Positions 60,038-64,000 of a stretch of 64,000 bases of DNA are shown here, piece by piece. Position 1 is the stretch's first letter; each line of letters starts with the position of its first letter. The DNA is from Crambe crambe (Eukaryota; Porifera; Demospongiae; Poecilosclerida; Crambeidae). Position numbers and translations under genes: made by a program. Under the pieces are notes generated by a model. That model had not been told where the DNA came from. It saw nothing but the letters and a program-made list of their open reading frames with translations, and did not search any database. The DNA lies in the NCBI GenBank assembly GCA_963924555.1, contig OZ004593.1, forward strand, positions 6,630,480-6,694,479. Direction: 5' to 3'.

Positions 60038-63000
60038 AGTCTCCAGGTGGCTCTGTGGCTCAGTTACAACAAGAATCAAAATCTCTCTTGCGAAAAGGAT
60101 CCTTGAGAAAGTGAGTACAAATAGTGCTATCAGTAACTAGACAGCAGTGATACTTTCCAGCCAGCCATCACAAAGAAAGTCCATTGAATCATCTCCACTT
60201 GCACTAATGCATGCAGCTGCAGTGTTCAGGACAATGAGTATATATTTCAGTCTAATGGTCAATAGTGATTCTAAATCAAGTCAAAGACACTTGATTCTCT
60301 CACCAATTAGAATACAATGCTTTATTTTGGCTGGAGTGGAGCTATTGTGTTGGCACTGCAGTGTCTGTTGTTAGTGGCAATGCTAGTAGAAATGCTGTGG
60401 GCCGGTGACAACATTTCCTTGTGGAAGGAGATGTATAGCTATTTCGTCTTTATGAAGAGGCATTCATATATGGAGTTAATCTGCTGGCATGAATTAATAG
60501 GTATTTCCGTATAAGCTTGCATAGCTGCCAACCATCCAAGACTTCCCTGGATTTGGCCATATTATGTCCAGGGGTCCAGGAATTTAGTCCATTTATCCAA
60601 GGATTTTGCTCATTTCAGAGCCAGAGCCAGCTCAAGGCAATGCCATCACATTGTGCTAACTCAATATCATAAAAAAATTTTTAAAAACAACTTGAGAGTG
60701 CATGGCTGTACCATCCATAGCAGTGCCTCCAACCATAGTTAAAGGTATTGGTTATACAGCTGGTTAATAATACTTGATCGAGTCTAACAATTATTTTGAT
60801 AACTTATACATCAGATTTATAGGTAAAATCCATCCAGAATTTTTACTTCCAGGGGTTGGCAGATATGGCTTTGGCCGTTTATAGTAGTGTGGAGAAATAT
60901 TTCCTCTTAAATTGAGTTGAGTTTGGCTGTGTCATATATGCACATATGCTGGAGAATGTTAATTTCTTCTATTTTTGCCGAGTAAACACTTGACTTTGAC
61001 AAGTGTCTTTGTTGGAGATTGAACAGGTGCCAGTGACATTCCAATATACTTTCAGTTTGAAAGTGCCAATAGTTTCTTGTACAGTAAACAGTATTGACAT
61101 GCAAAGACAACCTTCTGAAATGTAATCAGTTTGCCCTTTCTGGATATCGAGACATGTAGGAGGACTTGGGAGCAGCAACTTGATTCATGCCTGTATGCTG
61201 TGGCCCCAGAGGTATTGTGGTCACAGAGAGTGTGCTTGAGATCACCGGTCCTTCCCTCCCTCCCTCTATACACGCATACAATTTACATACCAACTTCAAA
61301 CATTACCAGTAACATATCTTCTCTTCCTTTGCAGGCTTAACATTAAGAGTTTGCTTGGCAGTGGAAGCTCTAAAAAGGTTTGTGACTCACACACTCACAC
61401 GCTCATTCTGCATGTCATTAACACGTGTCCCAATTATTGGATATGTGCCGTTTGCACACTCTCACTATATGTTAAAGTACATGTAACATGCATGGGGAGA
61501 GTATTGTTTCCATGGGGACTTAATTTGCACATTGATTCGGTTAGTAGTGGCACATTAGCTTACCTAAACAATGGCGTGTAAAATCATAACTGACATTCCT
61601 ATCCAATTTGATTGAGCCAATGGGAAGCCAGCAGCTAGTTCATTAGATTACCAGCAAGGGAGCAGGTGTGCGGGGGAGAGAAGTCCGTCTTAAATATCAG
61701 TTATTTTATCCAATAAGATCAAAAAATTTGAAATAACTGCAAGATCAATCGGGGGAATTGTTCATATGAGAGAGCTTTTTCTCTGTGAAGAGATTAAAGC
61801 ATTGATACCCATTCAGATCAAAACTACTTCCTTGAACGGGTTAAATGGGCTGAAATGATATTAAGCGGGAGAGGGAGGGTGATAATATTATAATTGTGTC
61901 TGGGATTTAGTCCATAACATTTGTTGAAGTCCTATGATGAGGTGTAGGAGTGGAGGGTCATGTTACTCTAAAGCCTCTTACGTTCTTGCTTATATGCCAT
62001 GCTTTCAATAAACACCACATTTAATCTATTTCGTTCCGTTGCAGAATAAGAACTCAAAGAAAGTGACTGAATCTGTTCGAGTTACTGAAATCCCTAGCAC
62101 TGAACCTTCGGAGGAGAACGTGACCCCCACCCCACACACGACCCTCCCTCCTCCCCCTCCTTCCTCGACACCACATCAAGTGGTAGTCAAAAAGACAGTC
62201 TCGTCAGTTCTGGCCGACTACGAAGAACTTCCTGACGCTGTCTCCCCGCTCTTCCGCTCCATGACGATGGAGAGCAAGTCATTTCAGGTCCCCCGGCACC
62301 CAGCAGTGGAAAACGAGTACGTCCCCTCACCCGAAAACAGCCCCCAATTCGGTACCAACCAAAGACTTCGTGCAAACACCGTAGCCACCTCGTATAATCC
62401 AGAATACCCACAACGAGGGAGTGTGGTCCCTCATCTTACCGGCAGTTCTGTGAACAGCAACACACAGGAATCATCACAACTACGACAGCAACTAATGGAT
62501 CACTTGAATTCCACAGATGAAGACTCACCCAACCAGCTCAGGCACAAGCACTTGAGTGTAATCTCAATGGAGTCGGGACTCAGTTTCGGATATGATGTAG
62601 AAAAGGATTTTAACCCTTCTCACCCTTTGGACAACCAGCCGTGGTTCCACGGAAAGATTCCCCGCGCAGACGCTGAAGCATTGCTCCACGAAGATGGAGA
62701 TTTCATTGTCAGGGAAAACACAACCATGTCCAACACTTACACTCTAACGCTACGCTGGAGGGGTGTGGCTGACCACACCCTCATCGGCACAACAGAGGTC
62801 ATCAGTACGACATCTCTTTTGAGGGGATCGACTGTCAAGTATCAATTTGATAGTGGAGCGTTCGATAGCATCCCAGAACTCATTTACAATCACTTGAAGT
62901 ACCAGATCCCAATAGATATCAACCAGCATACCCTCATCATTACTCCAATATGTCGACCAAATACAGGCAAGGGAGGCATTTATACCAATATGGGTACGTA

Positions 63001-64000
63001 TGCCCCTATCCAACGAAGCAATTTCTCGCCCGAATCATCCCCTACCACTGGTGGTAACGTCAAGAGGAGATCTGGTTCTCCCAACGAAGCAGCTCGGAAT
63101 CATTATCATCACATGCTGCGGCTGGGAAAACCCATTTCTTTGGAGTCTCACAGCAGGACTGCACCGAGGGATCGTCTCTCCAAGCATCTCAGCTCATCCA
63201 GTGGGGATTTATTGGAGGCCAGTAAGGAAGAAGTGGAAGTAACCCTTCGTAATGTGATTAGTCCTCCACCAGATACTCGTGGACGATCAATGACTATGTC
63301 CCATCCTGCAGCTCTCAGATACTCCAGCTCCAGCACTGGCTCCCAGTCACATGACAACTCTGTGACTCCACAACCGGGTGCAAGCTCTGGTCACGAGCGA
63401 ATGGATAGTTTCGGTGACTATGAAGTAATGGAAAGTGTCTCCATCTTGAGTAATACTTCTTCTCCTCTGGCAGCTCGGAAAATGATGCATCAGAGTTCCT
63501 CACATCAGGCTTCCTCGCAACAGCTGCATAACCAGGGACCGTCGCCTGATTACTATCGACGACCACAGTCTATGTCTGCCGGGAATACGCTTGACAGGCC
63601 CCCTCGGGAGAAGGTCAAGTACGCAGAGATTCGCTACCCAAGGAACGCCAACGGTGCCCCCAATGGCAGGGGAGTGATCGTATCATCTGGTTCCAACACC
63701 ATCAACTATGCCGAAGTACGATTTCCCCGCTCGAAATCCACAAGTAACCAGCCACACCCTTTTTCCACATACGATACTGTCCCGTCAGGTCGGCGTGAAG
63801 CCACACCCCCTTCTGGTCATGATAAAGGTTCATCATACCAGTCACGAGCAGAAATCCTAGCTCAGCGATTACAAATAGACCCTGCCTACTCAGTACCCAA
63901 CCCATCAGCATCCAAACACAAGTCCAACTACGTCACCATCCAGTTCCCCCAGCAAAACCCCACCCCTTCTACTCATGGTCACACCTCTTCCGCTGCTACA
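54725..64000 (+). CDS. BCAR3/NSP-like SAM-SH2 adaptor, C-terminus outside window
   Basis: Adaptor of the BCAR3/SH2D3 (NSP) type, whose vertebrate members link receptor signalling to p130Cas and Rap/Ras through a C-terminal CDC25-like domain, which would lie to the right. Exons 54725-54838, 58824-58944, 60038-60110, 61335-61377, 62045-64000 and on; 769 codons seen. Residues 12-75 (TVSNWLKDLRMECYKKNLED, then LREADIKKLGVV) form a SAM-like domain split by a 4-kb intron. The SH2 domain spans about 315-421 (QPWFHGKIPRADAEALL, GDFIVRENTT with the phosphotyrosine-binding Arg, YQFDSGAFDSIPEL). The YQF..FDSIP.L block and the motif order favour BCAR3/NSP. The long last exon is Ser/Pro-rich with YTNM, YEVM and three ITIM-like motifs. 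The start codon sits 235 bp after the palindrome-bearing promoter. Confidence 0.83.
54839..58823 (+). other. 4-kb intron in the SAM domain
   Basis: No supported gene. A TAGC repeat lies at 54984-55004. Open frames of 60-80 codons around 56110-57380 show no recognisable domain and several lie in shifting frames, so they may be relics of a transposon or chance. Confidence 0.6.
58945..60037 (+). other. Intron with TG/CA-rich and (CT)n sequence
   Basis: ATGTGTGTGG/CATGTACATG-rich stretch at about 59220-59520, then a (CT)18 microsatellite (60000-60035) that forms the polypyrimidine tract of the next acceptor. No gene seen. Confidence 0.65.
60111..61334 (+). other. Intron, no gene seen
   Basis: 1.2 kb of AT-rich sequence between the third and fourth coding exons of the SAM-SH2 gene. 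No repeat or coding signal stands out. Confidence 0.6.
61378..62044 (+). other. Intron, no gene seen
   Basis: 667 bp between the fourth and fifth coding exons of the SAM-SH2 gene; nothing recognisable. Confidence 0.6.

Overview
The window looks like nuclear DNA of a sponge, most likely a demosponge. The evidence is animal-only gene families (KIF1 kinesin, TAO kinase, CIP4/TOCA-type F-BAR, BCAR3/NSP-type SH2 adaptor), very intron-dense genes with many introns under 150 bp, short intergenic gaps, abundant TAGC-rich short repeats, and ZU5-death proteins of the kind that are numerous in sponges. The species is inferred; no marker gene identifies it. All gene models were built by hand from GT..AG boundaries, checking that reading phase stays continuous from exon to exon.

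Layout, left to right. (1) 181-11611, minus: a KIF1/Unc-104 kinesin-3 gene, 43 exons, running off the left edge. (2) 12090-19852, minus: a 31-exon gene of 1457 codons joining a TAO-kinase-like domain with a broken DFG motif, the TAO coiled coil, a ZU5 domain and a C-terminal death domain. (3) 20168-20760, plus: a decayed short-chain dehydrogenase (SDR) copy, head to head with gene 2. (4) about 21160-25145, minus: a second copy of the 3' part of gene 2 (ZU5 and death domain, no kinase), again head to head with an SDR gene. (5) 25261-36797, plus: five tandem SDR genes of eight exons each. Four begin with a strong N-myristoylation signal, and copies 2-5 end in very different Pro/Glu/Asp/Gln-rich tails. 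(6) 36913-39818, minus: the replication kinase CDC7. (7) 40060-54209, plus: an F-BAR/HR1/SH3 protein of the CIP4/TOCA family, sharing a 241-bp intergenic region with CDC7. (8) 54725 to the right edge, plus: a SAM and SH2 adaptor of the BCAR3/NSP type with three ITIM-like tyrosine repeats, C-terminus outside the window.

The best candidate for something undescribed is the pair TAO-pseudokinase-ZU5-death fusion plus its kinase-less sister, each facing an SDR copy across a short promoter with the same GCGCATGCGC palindrome. This suggests a head-to-head block was duplicated and that the proteins may form a death-domain signalling pair with a catalytically altered stress-kinase scaffold. Other notable patterns are the recurrent NRF1-like palindrome upstream of most genes, phase-0 mini-exon expansion of the kinesin coiled coil, microsatellite pyrimidine tracts abutting many 3' splice sites, and several small inverted-repeat elements.
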